20,322 nucleotides of DNA from HK-STAS-PATE-34 sp031973435 (GTDB lineage Bacteria; Patescibacteriota; Minisyncoccia; Phycocordibacterales; UBA9973). Under the pieces are notes generated by a model. The model ran no database searches. It was given only the letters and a program-made list of their open reading frames with translations, and was not told the DNA's origin. This document shows positions 1 to 7,082 of the stretch, piece after piece. The DNA is taken from contig DALYDA010000015.1 of the NCBI GenBank assembly GCA_031973435.1, positions 1-20,322 on the forward strand, in the 5' to 3' direction. A program made the translations under genes and the position numbers. Every line of letters begins with the position of its first letter. The stretch's first letter is position 1.

Positions 1-689
1 ATCTAGTATCTCTACAAGCGTTTGTAATCAAACAATGGTGTGCGTGGTGTTTGGGATCCGCTTTCGTTTCTTTGTTTATCGCCATCTTTTCATGGATGCA
101 TGCAGACTTATCTTTTTATCTAATGCTATACAAATGGAAAGTTGTGCTAGTTATTGCTCACGCTATGTTTGCTGCGGTTGGAGTAGGAGCAACAACAGTT
201 ACCGACGTTTTGTTCTTCAAGTTCTTGCGAGATTATCGAATATCAACTTCGGAAGTAGACATAATGAGCACACTTTCAAAAGTGCTCTGGATATGTATCT
301 TTTCACTCATTGCAACTGGTATAGGTTTTGTGTATCTTGGTTACCCAGAAATATTTGAAAATACAAAGTTCGTAGCCAAGACAATAATAGTCGCGATCAT
401 TGCACTAAACGGAGTATTACTAAATATGGTCATATCGCCGAAGCTTCTGCATATATCATTTGGAGAGCCACATCATCATTTGCCCGGAGAGCTTCATCGC
501 ATAAGAAGACTGGCTTTTGCTTCAGGGGCTGTGTCTATAGTTTCTTGGTATAGTGCCTTCCTTCTCGGGTCCGTAAGATCTTTACCTCTATCTGTTTTTG
601 AAATCTTCGCGATTTACATAGTTGTTGTTTTTTTTGCGGTAGCAGGTAGTCAGTTTTTCGAAAAGAAGTTTAGTATGAGGGAAATCTAA
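1..689 (+). CDS. VKOR-like membrane protein, 5' end outside the window
   Basis: The frame is open from base 3, so the gene starts before the window; the TTG at 51 is only an internal codon. The first visible residues contain W-C-A-W-C at the start of a hydrophobic helix. This matches the redox CxxC in the last helix region of vitamin K epoxide reductase (VKOR) proteins, which reoxidise DsbA-like thioredoxins in the envelope. The following ~200 residues form a second membrane domain of about five helices, with a conserved-looking block (GVGATTVTDVLFFKFLRD) and a His-rich loop (GEPHHHLPGELHR). That part I do not recognise as a named family. A VKOR end fused to an extra membrane domain is the best reading; with only one VKOR helix visible, the thiol-oxidase role stays an inference. 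A stand-alone unknown membrane protein is the alternative. The stop is TAA. Confidence 0.5.
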   Translation, partial: LVSLQAFVIKQWCAWCLGSAFVSLFIAIFSWMHADLSFYLMLYKWKVVLVIAHAMFAAVGVGATTVTDVLFFKFLRDYRISTSEVDIMSTLSKVLWICIFSLIATGIGFVYLGYPEIFENTKFVAKTIIVAIIALNGVLLNMVISPKLLHISFGEPHHHLPGELHRIRRLAFASGAVSIVSWYSAFLLGSVRSLPLSVFEIFAIYIVVVFFAVAGSQFFEKKFSMREI

Positions 690-773
690 AAACCTAGACT
701 AATAAAGGGATTTTTGGTATAAATGTAGCGCCTTAGTTGGTACGTTGTATCTTGTATGCAATGTTTGGTATAT

Positions 774-846
774 GGTGCCTATGGTGTAACGGTTAACACT
801 GAGGTTTGTGGAACCTTCGATTCGGGTTCGATTCCCGATAGGCACC
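774..846 (+). tRNA. tRNA-His (anticodon GTG)
   Basis: A full cloverleaf can be folded. The acceptor stem is GTGCCTA (775-781) with TAGGCAC (839-845). The D stem is GTGT/ACAC (784-787 with 796-799). The anticodon stem is GAGGT/ACCTT around loop 806-812, with anticodon G808-T809-G810. The T arm is TCGGG-TTCGATT-CCCGA. The extra G at 774 can pair with discriminator C846; this G-1:C73 pair is the identity signature of tRNA-His. CCA is not encoded: C846 is followed by a run of C and then GCAG, so CCA must be added by the nucleotidyltransferase. Confidence 0.97.
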
Positions 847-883
847 CCCCGCAGAGCGGGGGTATGGGCTCGCTTAGCGAGCC
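846..883 (+). terminator. Tandem hairpins behind tRNA-His
   Basis: Two perfect 7-bp hairpins follow the tRNA directly. The first pairs 846-852 with 856-862 (loop AGA) and uses the discriminator C of the tRNA. The second pairs GGCTCGC (867-873) with GCGAGCC (877-883), loop TTA. Neither has a T tract, so they are not classical intrinsic terminators. They may slow polymerase or mark the 3' end for tRNA processing. The GIY-YIG promoter begins a few bases later. Confidence 0.4.
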
Positions 884-893
884 ACCCTCGTAG

Positions 894-899
894 TACAAT
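894..899 (+). promoter_or_regulatory. -10 box of the GIY-YIG gene
   Basis: TACAAT ends exactly 6 nt before the ATG at 906. A transcript starting at the usual distance from this box would begin at or within a base of the start codon, giving a leaderless mRNA. No Shine-Dalgarno sequence is present. Confidence 0.5.
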
Positions 900-905
900 G
901 TCCAA

Positions 906-1178
906 ATGTATTATGTTTATATTCTTTTTAGTAAAAAAGATAAACAACTATATGTTGGTTCAACACCAGACTTAAAAGCACGATTAGAAAAACACAATAA
1001 AGGGTATGTGAAAGCAACAACATATAGGCGTCCACTAGAACTTATTTACTACGAAAGTTATATAGTTCCACTCGACGCTAAGCGTCGGGAGTTGTATTTG
1101 AAAGGTGGAAAAGGAAGAAGTGAGTTGAAAATTCAATTGAAAGAATGTTTTAAGAAAATTAATTATTTATATAGATAA
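906..1178 (+). CDS. GIY-YIG nuclease-superfamily protein
   Basis: This 90-residue protein is a single GIY-YIG domain of the small UPF0213/YhbQ-like type. Residues 3-5 (YVY) and 16-18 (YVG) form the two halves of the signature, followed by R26, H30 and E50 at the places expected for the catalytic Arg, a helix His and the metal-binding Glu. The C-terminal tail is basic (KGGKGRSELK), as usual for the family. The biological role of these stand-alone domains is not settled; DNA nicking or repair is inferred from the fold. The gene follows tRNA-His, has its own -10 box 6 nt before the ATG, and is followed after 4 nt by the next gene, so the two are probably cotranscribed. Confidence 0.9.
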   Translation: MYYVYILFSKKDKQLYVGSTPDLKARLEKHNKGYVKATTYRRPLELIYYESYIVPLDAKRRELYLKGGKGRSELKIQLKECFKKINYLYR

Positions 1179-1182
1179 TTTT

Positions 1183-1659
1183 ATGAAAAAAATCTCTTAC
1201 ATTGAAATATTTTTTATAATACTTGTTGCCCTAGTTGGGTTTGTTTTTGTGCGAGTCGCATTCTCGATACAGTTTGATGGCATGAGTATATCAGAAATAA
1301 AACAAGGTTATCATCCAAAAGGTGATTATTGGATCCGAACGCCATTTTATTATTCTAGTGAAACAAATTCTATTCAAGGGTCCAATGAGTCTTCAGGTCT
1401 TCCTTTGGTTATACATCCTATAGCTGTTCACTACGACGGAGAAAATACTTATGTGTGTGTCGTTCGAGAACAGAAAAAACTCGACGGTATAAGTGGAACA
1501 CATTATAGGGTTACTTTTGAACGCCTCTATGTTGACCTCGGTAGCTATCATGAGATTGATATGAATACCCGATGGGTTGAAGTGAAGGGCATAGGGGACG
1601 ACAGGGGATATGTTGTTAGAAAGTATGATGACGACCATTCCAGTTTCGATTGTGACTAG
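1183..1659 (+). CDS. Hypothetical protein with N-terminal membrane anchor
   Basis: The 158-residue product starts MKKISYIEI and has one hydrophobic segment at about residues 8-28, then a soluble region, so it is probably anchored in the membrane with the C-terminal part outside. The soluble part is rich in Tyr, Asp and beta-type patterns and ends in an acidic tail (YDDDHSSFDCD). I recognise no family. It begins 4 nt after the GIY-YIG stop in an AT-rich junction without a Shine-Dalgarno sequence, which suggests one operon. Confidence 0.7.
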   Translation: MKKISYIEIFFIILVALVGFVFVRVAFSIQFDGMSISEIKQGYHPKGDYWIRTPFYYSSETNSIQGSNESSGLPLVIHPIAVHYDGENTYVCVVREQKKLDGISGTHYRVTFERLYVDLGSYHEIDMNTRWVEVKGIGDDRGYVVRKYDDDHSSFDCD

Positions 1660-1781
1660 TGAGCAGTCTTATCAGTTCTTGATAGGTATCTCATAATAGT
1701 GATTCGTTTGTTCATTTGCAAAATTGGGCAAAAAGACACATAATCTAGCTATTAATCAGACAAGCTAAATATAAAAATTAT

Positions 1782-2204
1782 ATGGGACTTTTCGGAGGAG
1801 GATACTCATTGGAAAAATTTAATAAGACAGAAGAAAAGCTAGACGAAAAACTGGAAGAAAAAGAACAAATGCAAAATCGCATAGCTGATCCTAGTGAGGA
1901 CAAACACAAAAAGGAATGGGTAAAAGAATGGATATCATATCTAGATGAGGATATAGACCAGCTGAGCAGAAAGATATACAATCTTCTCGGTTCTGCAGAA
2001 AAGGAAGCAGGCAAGATAAACGAAAAATATGAAAAAATGAAGACTTCGATAGGTAAACCTGTAACAGACCTTTTTGAGTTTAGGGTAAATGAACTTGGTA
2101 TGAGTAAGGAGAGTGCAAAGGAAATGGCCATACAAGATCTCAAAGGCATGGTTGCAGTATTGGAAGAAACAAATGTTGTAGAAAAACAAGAGCAAGTGTA
2201 CTAA
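1782..2204 (+). CDS. Hypothetical coiled-coil protein
   Basis: This 140-residue soluble protein is strongly charged and helical. After a Gly-rich start (MGLFGGGYS), residues ~10-85 are Lys/Glu-rich with heptad-like spacing (EEKLDEKLEEKEQMQ), so a coiled coil is likely. There is no signal peptide, membrane helix or known motif. A downstream part around residues 95-130 (DLFEFRVNELGMSKESAKEMAI) looks like a short helical domain. It stands alone between a 120-nt gap and a strong terminator. The ATG at 1782 is preferred because the frame is AT-led as in neighbouring genes. An in-frame TTG at 1809 lies 8 nt behind GGAGGAGG, but those bases encode the Gly run and are probably not a ribosome site. 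Confidence 0.7.
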   Translation: MGLFGGGYSLEKFNKTEEKLDEKLEEKEQMQNRIADPSEDKHKKEWVKEWISYLDEDIDQLSRKIYNLLGSAEKEAGKINEKYEKMKTSIGKPVTDLFEFRVNELGMSKESAKEMAIQDLKGMVAVLEETNVVEKQEQVY

Positions 2205-2220
2205 GAGACTAATCTAAGTA

Positions 2221-2250
2221 AAAAAATGACACTAACGTGTCATTTTTTTA
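2221..2250 (+). terminator. Intrinsic terminator, probably bidirectional
   Basis: TGACAC (2227-2232) pairs with GTGTCA (2237-2242) around the loop TAAC. The stem is flanked by six A on the left and seven T on the right, so it can work in both directions. It closes the coiled-coil gene. Confidence 0.9.
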
Positions 2251-2292
2251 CTTGTTACTAATGAAAACCATAAAACGCAGTATACTCTTTGG

Positions 2293-2301
2293 TGGTATAA
2301 T
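2293..2301 (+). promoter_or_regulatory. Extended -10 promoter of the DUF305 gene
   Basis: TGGTATAAT is a perfect extended -10 element. A second TATAAT lies at 2310-2315, 13 nt before the ATG at 2329. The first box would give a leader of about 20 nt, the second a nearly leaderless transcript. The sequence alone does not decide between them. Confidence 0.6.
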
Positions 2302-2328
2302 TGAGTTATTATAATTCTCTAAAATTTT

Positions 2329-2706
2329 ATGGAAAAAAATAAAGCACTATATACATTGGGGATACTGGTTTTAGGACTTGCTGTCGGTTTTATTCTTGGA
2401 CCAAGTCTTGGGCAAAACAGTGGCATGGAAAAGGATATGCACAGGATGTCAGATGGTACAGTTATGAACGACATGGGTCATACTATGGATAGTATGACTT
2501 CGGGACTTGTAGATAAAACAGGAGATGATTTCGACAAGGCTTTTATAGAAGAAATGATAGTTCATCACGAGGGAGCAGTTACAATGGCAAAGATGGTTTT
2601 GGCTACTTCAGAGAAAAAAGAATTGATCGATCTCGCAAATGAGATAATATCTACACAAACAAAAGAGATAGAAATGATGAATGATTGGCTAAGTGAATGG
2701 TACTAA
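2329..2706 (+). CDS. DUF305 family protein, membrane-anchored
   Basis: The 125-residue product has an N-terminal membrane anchor or uncleaved signal at residues ~7-27. Next comes a Met/His/Asp-rich linker (residues ~33-56) and one half-length DUF305 four-helix-type unit: DFDKAFIEEMIVHHEGAV (HH at 79-80), then EIISTQTKEIEMMNDWL. DUF305 proteins are ferritin-like small exported proteins, often found near copper-handling genes. The Met- and His-rich linker would suit Cu(I) binding, but no copper gene lies nearby, so metal binding is inferred from the family and composition. It has its own extended -10 promoter. Confidence 0.88.
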   Translation: MEKNKALYTLGILVLGLAVGFILGPSLGQNSGMEKDMHRMSDGTVMNDMGHTMDSMTSGLVDKTGDDFDKAFIEEMIVHHEGAVTMAKMVLATSEKKELIDLANEIISTQTKEIEMMNDWLSEWY

Positions 2707-2710
2707 TTAT

Positions 2711-2827
2711 ATGAAAAAACAAATCAAATACGGTAAACTAAATCAAAACTTTATCGGCGCAGCAAGATTAGAAGGTAGAACAAAAAACGCTGGGATAAAA
2801 TCTGTAAAAAAACAAAAGAATGGATAG
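2711..2827 (+). CDS. Small basic ORF, 38 residues
   Basis: An ATG 4 nt after the DUF305 stop opens a 38-codon frame ending in TAG. The product is very basic (MKKQIKYGKLNQ... ending KSVKKQKNG) with no membrane segment or known motif. The short AT-rich junction resembles other within-operon starts in this window. The next gene's promoter starts about 20 nt after its stop, so it fills the gap neatly. It could be a small nucleic-acid-binding protein or a chance ORF; I cannot tell. Confidence 0.4.
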   Translation: MKKQIKYGKLNQNFIGAARLEGRTKNAGIKSVKKQKNG

Positions 2828-2847
2828 AAAGTCTGCATTTTCTTATG

Positions 2848-2856
2848 TGGTACAAT
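2848..2856 (+). promoter_or_regulatory. Extended -10 promoter of the amidase gene
   Basis: TGGTACAAT ends 6 nt before the ATG at 2863, which implies a leaderless transcript. It also decides the start: an upstream in-frame ATG at 2845 lies before the box and would put a non-hydrophobic hexapeptide ahead of the signal peptide. Confidence 0.65.
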
Positions 2857-2862
2857 CAAAAC

Positions 2863-4002
2863 ATGAGATTGACTACTATTCTTGTTTTGGTATTTTGCAT
2901 TTTCTTTGCCCATAAACTGGAAGCAAGAACTATTTTTACGCCACCTGCAAGCTATGGACTGGGAAATCATATAAGAGTATTGATAGTTCCCGGACATGAT
3001 GATGAAAACTCCGGAGCAGTATACAAGGAAGTACGAGAGGAGGACATGACACTCATGCTTGCTAAGGAAGTAGAGTCAATACTTGAAATGAACCCTCAAA
3101 TTTCCGCAGATCTTACCAGACGCGATGATGGGTATATCATCGAACTCCAAGAATATTTCGAAGAAGAAAAAAATGAGATCGAAGATTTCATACAAGATCA
3201 CATAGAAGAAACTGAAGAAATGATAGAAGATGGCGAGATAGAAGTTGGCGAGCAAGTAACTCATAACGATGCACCAAACGATGTCGCCTTTCGCCTCTAC
3301 GCGATCAACAAATGGGCAAAAGAGGAAAAGTATGACTTCGTTGTGCATCTACACTATAACGATGCAGTTCCTAGAAAAGTAGATGAAGTAGGAGAATTCT
3401 CCGGGTATTCTGTTTACATACCAGACGGATATCTACTGAATGCTGAGGTTTCGCGTCCACTCGGAGAGGCTATATCAAGGAATCTTTCGAAAAGTATATA
3501 TGCGAGTAACAATCCTGTAGAGAGTAAATACGCCTTAGATGATGGAGTAATAGAAGATTTCAAACTAATAGCTGTGGGTTCAAACAGAACTCTAACCCTA
3601 CCAAGCATACTCGTCGAATACTCATATATTTCAGAACCTATTTTGTATGGAAAAAGCGAGAGTATGATGAGAAGCATGCTTGCTCATGCAACATCAAATG
3701 GGATAAACGAATATTTGATGGGTGTTCCAAATACAAGTAAAAACCTTTCTTATGTTTTTACTGAGAAACTTCAATACAAACAAAAAGATACTTTGGATAT
3801 AACAGCACTTCAGTTTGCACTCAGTGAGCTTGGTTTTTATCCGCCAGTCGGTAAGACTGAAGTTGATTGTCCTGTTACAGAATATTTTGGGCCGTGCACA
3901 AAGGGGGCAGTTATGGCATTTCAGACGTCTCGCGGATTGGTAAGTGATGGGATAGTGGGTGTAAAAACAAGAGACATGCTCAACTATGAGTTTGGTAGAT
4001 AA
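2863..4002 (+). CDS. Secreted N-acetylmuramoyl-L-alanine amidase with peptidoglycan-binding domain
   Basis: The enzyme should cut the bond between MurNAc and the stem peptide of peptidoglycan, outside the membrane. From the chosen ATG it has 379 residues. Residues 1-21 are a signal peptide (hydrophobic core, then LEA|R). An Amidase_3-type zinc fold follows: VPGHDDENSG (H45 as first ligand), a Glu ligand in REED (59-60), VHLHYND (H164, the family's 'SIHaN' position) and LVEYSYIS with the catalytic Glu at 252. An acidic helical insert at about 93-131 is unusual in its length. Residues ~310-374 form a PG_binding_1 domain (DITALQFALSELGFYPP ... GAVMAFQTSRGLVSDGIVGVKTR). The promoter position fixes the start at 2863 rather than 2845. 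Confidence 0.85.
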   Translation: MRLTTILVLVFCIFFAHKLEARTIFTPPASYGLGNHIRVLIVPGHDDENSGAVYKEVREEDMTLMLAKEVESILEMNPQISADLTRRDDGYIIELQEYFEEEKNEIEDFIQDHIEETEEMIEDGEIEVGEQVTHNDAPNDVAFRLYAINKWAKEEKYDFVVHLHYNDAVPRKVDEVGEFSGYSVYIPDGYLLNAEVSRPLGEAISRNLSKSIYASNNPVESKYALDDGVIEDFKLIAVGSNRTLTLPSILVEYSYISEPILYGKSESMMRSMLAHATSNGINEYLMGVPNTSKNLSYVFTEKLQYKQKDTLDITALQFALSELGFYPPVGKTEVDCPVTEYFGPCTKGAVMAFQTSRGLVSDGIVGVKTRDMLNYEFGR

Positions 4003-4047
4003 CTCTCTGTCTACACAAATTTACTTTTAAAAATAATCAAGCAGAGG

Positions 4048-4053
4048 TATACT
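4048..4053 (+). promoter_or_regulatory. -10 box of the response-regulator gene
   Basis: TATACT lies 8 nt before the ATG at 4062, so the transcript would have a leader of at most two or three bases. No TG extension and no Shine-Dalgarno sequence are seen. Confidence 0.5.
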
Positions 4054-4061
4054 TTATACAT

Positions 4062-4448
4062 ATGGCAAATAAAGTTCTAATTATCGAAGACGATGTGTTG
4101 TTGTTAACAACACTAAAAGAAGCATTTACAAAGTCTGGTTTTGAAGTAGAGACAGCAAACGACGGTGATATTGGTATAAGCATAGCGAAAGATTCAGGTG
4201 CAGATGTTGTTGTTTTGGATTTGTTAATGCCGAAAGTAAATGGACTCACTGTTTTGGAAAACATCCGGTCATCTATGGGAGACTGGGGCAAGACTGTTCC
4301 TGTTTTTATCCTAACCAACTATGATCCACAAGATGATCCAACCATGAAGTCTGTTCTAACCCATGAACCTGTTGTGTATCTAGAGAAAAGTAGTTGGCAA
4401 TTAGAAGATATAGTTGGAAAAGTAAAACAAACACTAGAAAATAAATAA
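4062..4448 (+). CDS. CheY-like single-domain response regulator
   Basis: The 128-residue protein is a receiver domain only. The acidic pocket is E9-D10-D11, the phosphoacceptor is D53 in VVLDLLMPK, the switch Thr is T85 in FILTN, and the conserved Lys is K109 in YLEKSSW. There is no DNA-binding or enzymatic output domain, so it must act through protein contact or pass phosphate on. It sits directly upstream of a histidine kinase (2 nt between stop and the next ATG), which makes that kinase its likely partner. The pair is driven from a -10 box just before this gene. Confidence 0.95.
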   Translation: MANKVLIIEDDVLLLTTLKEAFTKSGFEVETANDGDIGISIAKDSGADVVVLDLLMPKVNGLTVLENIRSSMGDWGKTVPVFILTNYDPQDDPTMKSVLTHEPVVYLEKSSWQLEDIVGKVKQTLENK

Positions 4449-4450
4449 AA

Positions 4451-6232
4451 ATGAGATCACTCGTTAAAACAGCAAAAAAAAGAGCAATGATTTTTTATGT
4501 TGTTTTTGGAGTAACAATAGGAATGTTCTTATTTGCGGGGATAAGAGGGTCTGTTGTGGCCAGAAATTATATAGACAAACTAGAGAGGAATAACCTTGAG
4601 GTTCTTGTTTCTACTTCTGCTACTCAGATCAACCCCTCATACATAAATGCCCTTTCTGGAAACGAGAGTGATTTATTTAAACCAGAGTACTTGTATCTAA
4701 AAAATCAGTTAAGGGAAATGAAGTCAGCAAACAAGGACGCAAGATTTGTATATTTGTTTGGACTTAAAGGAGAAAAAATTATTTTTCTTGTAGATTCTGA
4801 AGACGTGGGGGATGAAGGATATTCTGCTCCTGGTGAAGTATATTATGAGTACTCAGACAAAGAACTCGCAGGATTTGACAGAGGGAGTACTTCGTACACT
4901 GAGGGGCCACTTGAAGATAGATGGGGAACATGGGTTTCTGGACTTGCTCCGATCCTAGACGAGAGCGGAGAAGTAATAGCGCAAATCGGATTTGATGTTG
5001 ACGCGAAAGTTTGGGTTAACAATGCAGTGTATGTTGAAACATTGATAGCCGTTATATCTTTTATAGTAGCTCTCTTTCTAATCATACTTTTTTTAGGGGC
5101 GAGAAGGTTGCTAGTTGCACTAGACAGGGAACAAACATCATATGAGCTCGTCGCAAAAGAAGAGGCAAATCTTGTTTCATTGATCGAAAATACCACTGAT
5201 GCGATATGGTCCTGTGATCTTATGGGAAGAACCATAGAAAGCAACACGAGCGCAAAAAAATTCTTCAAAGAATGGTACCATTTCGATTTACTAAGTGGTG
5301 TGGAAACTTCTCATGTTTCTTACAATGAAAATAGCTTATTTCGCCAAGAGTACGATAGGGCTAAAAGAGGAGAGAAATTTATCGTAGAATTTTCAAAAAA
5401 AGTTTCAAACACAGAGCGCTGGGTCGAGTGTGCTTTCAACCCTATAGTGTCTATCTCAAAAGAAGTAATAGGTGTGACCGTGTTCGCAAGAGATATATCA
5501 GATAGAAAACAAGTAGAGAAATTCCGACAAGAACTTATAGGGTTCGCTTCACATGAGTTACGTACTCCACTCACAAGTATAAAATGGTTCGCAGAACTTT
5601 TGCTGTCTGATAAAGATTATGTGCTACCTCAAAAACAAAAAGGAACCATAGAAAACATGTACAGAACCACAGAACAAACTCTGCGTCTTGTAAAAAACTT
5701 TTTGGAGTCTTCAAAGATAGATCGAAATGGAGGACTTGTAGTACTTGCTCGGAAAAATGATATCTCATACCTCATAAAAGATATACTTAGAGCAGAGTCG
5801 GTGTTTTTTGAAAAGAAGAAAGTTTCTTATGAATTGGGAAGTTTTTTTGATGCACCACACATTTTCATGTTTGATGAAGAAAAGATACGATATGTTCTCC
5901 AAAATTTGATAAACAACGGGATAAAATACTCAAAGGATGGAGGAAGAATAATTATACTTGGTGAACAAAATGGTGACAGTATAAATATTACTATTCAAGA
6001 TTTTGGAATTGGAATACCGAAAGAAGATCAAAGTAAAATTTTTGAAAGAGCATATAGGGCGACAAATGCATTGAGTGAAGGTATAGAAGGGAACGGGCTC
6101 GGACTTTATTTGGTAAAGGCGATAGCAACTGCCCACAATGGAAATATTTCATTCAATTCTGTTGCAGGAGAGGGATCGGTCTTTACAGTAGAACTTCCTT
6201 TTGTAACAGAATCTAATAAGAGTTTGATATAA
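4451..6232 (+). CDS. Membrane PAS-domain sensor histidine kinase
   Basis: This 593-residue kinase starts with a basic stretch and a membrane helix (~12-32). An extracytoplasmic sensor region follows (~33-195) with a Cache-like pattern (ARFVYLFGLKGEKIIF, then GTWVSGLAPILDESGEVIAQIGFD), then a second helix (~197-217). The cytoplasmic part has a PAS domain (~235-350, NTTDAIWSCDLMGR to FARDISDRK), a HisKA domain with the phosphorylated His at 368 (FASHELRTPLTSIKW), and a HATPase domain. The latter shows an N box (LINNGIKYS), G1 (DFGIGIPKEDQSKIFERAYRA) and G2 (GNGLGLYLVKAI). All catalytic motifs are present, so it should be active. The ligand is unknown; Cache domains usually bind small molecules. 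The partner is the CheY-like protein immediately upstream. Confidence 0.95.
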   Translation: MRSLVKTAKKRAMIFYVVFGVTIGMFLFAGIRGSVVARNYIDKLERNNLEVLVSTSATQINPSYINALSGNESDLFKPEYLYLKNQLREMKSANKDARFVYLFGLKGEKIIFLVDSEDVGDEGYSAPGEVYYEYSDKELAGFDRGSTSYTEGPLEDRWGTWVSGLAPILDESGEVIAQIGFDVDAKVWVNNAVYVETLIAVISFIVALFLIILFLGARRLLVALDREQTSYELVAKEEANLVSLIENTTDAIWSCDLMGRTIESNTSAKKFFKEWYHFDLLSGVETSHVSYNENSLFRQEYDRAKRGEKFIVEFSKKVSNTERWVECAFNPIVSISKEVIGVTVFARDISDRKQVEKFRQELIGFASHELRTPLTSIKWFAELLLSDKDYVLPQKQKGTIENMYRTTEQTLRLVKNFLESSKIDRNGGLVVLARKNDISYLIKDILRAESVFFEKKKVSYELGSFFDAPHIFMFDEEKIRYVLQNLINNGIKYSKDGGRIIILGEQNGDSINITIQDFGIGIPKEDQSKIFERAYRATNALSEGIEGNGLGLYLVKAIATAHNGNISFNSVAGEGSVFTVELPFVTESNKSLI

Positions 6233-6245
6233 TAAAAATATATTT

Positions 6246-6893
6246 ATGAAACAAGACAGGCTCGGACAACTAACAGATGGAATATTTGCGATAGTTATGA
6301 CACTTCTTATTTTCGAAATAAGACTACCTCACATAGACACACCAGTTACAAACGAATCTCTTTTGTATGGACTCGAACACACCATCCCACTTTTTCTTAG
6401 CTACCTTCTTTCTTTTCTTGTTCTTTTTACTTTTTGGAAATCCCATCATTTCATTGTTTCTATCTATGCAAAAAATATTGACCTTGAGGTTACAAATAGT
6501 AATGCCGTTTTTCTATTCTTTGTAGCTCTCATACCATTTACTTCACATGTATTGGGTCAGTTTCCAGATACAGAGGTTGCTATAGGTATATACGCGTTAA
6601 ACATAGTCGCTATAGGGCTTGCCCTGTTTTGGATGAGACATCATATTCTGTATTCTCAAAATATTGAAAACCCTAGTTTCACTAGACGTGAGATGAGAAA
6701 TGGAGCCGTAAGGGTAATGTTGCCAGTAGTGTGTGCGATTCTAGCATTTGGACTTTCGTTTTGGAGCACAACGCTCGCTCTTGTAATACTTACTTTCTCA
6801 ATAATGTATAACCTATTTCCTCAATCAAGCAAACTAAACAACGCGTTCTTGGATCCTATATGGCCAGTACCTGAAGATAAAAAAACTAATTAA
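6246..6893 (+). CDS. TMEM175/DUF1211 family potassium-channel-like protein
   Basis: The 215-residue protein has about six hydrophobic helices. Helix 1 carries the family signature R-x5-D-x7-T: RLGQLTDGIFAIVMTLLIFEIRLP, with R5, D11 and T19. Bacterial TMEM175 proteins of about 200 residues form tetrameric K+-selective leak channels; in the canonical signature the residue before Asp is Ser, here it is Thr. SHHF and FTFWKSHH in helix 3 also match the family. It follows the histidine kinase by 13 nt and may be cotranscribed with it. Its last bases overlap the 3' end of a small gene on the opposite strand. Confidence 0.88.
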   Translation: MKQDRLGQLTDGIFAIVMTLLIFEIRLPHIDTPVTNESLLYGLEHTIPLFLSYLLSFLVLFTFWKSHHFIVSIYAKNIDLEVTNSNAVFLFFVALIPFTSHVLGQFPDTEVAIGIYALNIVAIGLALFWMRHHILYSQNIENPSFTRREMRNGAVRVMLPVVCAILAFGLSFWSTTLALVILTFSIMYNLFPQSSKLNNAFLDPIWPVPEDKKTN

Positions 6894-7023
6894 AGGGCTC
6901 AGGTCCGAAAACCTCTTTTATGAGTTTTGCCCATGTTTTGTTTAGGTATGTAACAATGAAAAATGCAGGTAAAAATATAATAGCAAGCAAGATGAGCAAT
7001 ATAAGTTTTAGAAATCTATTCAT
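6886..7023 (-). CDS. Small membrane protein, 45 residues
   Basis: A complete minus-strand frame runs from ATG (complement of 7021-7023) to TAG (complement of 6886-6888). The product has one strong membrane helix (residues ~5-26, LKLILLILLAIIFLPAFFIV) followed by a short soluble tail (LNKTWAKLIKEVFGPEPFN). Its ATG lies exactly 6 nt behind an extended -10 box, the same spacing as other genes here, which supports it as real. It converges on the TMEM175 gene with an 8-nt overlap and diverges from the DUF2231 gene. No known family was recognised. Confidence 0.6.
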   Translation of the reverse strand: MNRFLKLILLILLAIIFLPAFFIVTYLNKTWAKLIKEVFGPEPFN

Positions 7024-7029
7024 CTGATA

Positions 7030-7038
7030 ATCCTAGCA
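7030..7038 (-). promoter_or_regulatory. Extended -10 promoter of the 45-residue gene
   Basis: On the minus strand this reads TGCTAGGAT and ends 6 nt before the ATG of the small membrane protein. It forms a divergent promoter pair with the box at 7068-7076. Confidence 0.45.
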
Positions 7039-7067
7039 TGGCGCCACATTTATACAAAAGGACATTG

Positions 7068-7076
7068 TGATATAAT
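7068..7076 (+). promoter_or_regulatory. Extended -10 promoter of the DUF2231 gene
   Basis: TGATATAAT is a consensus extended -10. It ends 6 nt before the ATG at 7083, so a leaderless transcript is expected. No clear -35 is needed or seen. Confidence 0.65.
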
Positions 7077-7082
7077 CTAAAT

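Noticed and set aside
699..947. Minus-strand ORF of 82 residues
   Set aside because: It lies across tRNA-His and both hairpins, and its product has no meaningful pattern.
1794..1811. GGAGGAGG followed by TTG as a Shine-Dalgarno start
   Set aside because: The bases form a run of Gly codons in a frame that opens at 1782; no other gene in the window uses such a site.
2845..2862. Upstream ATG for the amidase gene
   Set aside because: It overlaps the -10 box and would place six extra residues before a normal signal peptide; the ATG at 2863 fits the 6-nt spacing.
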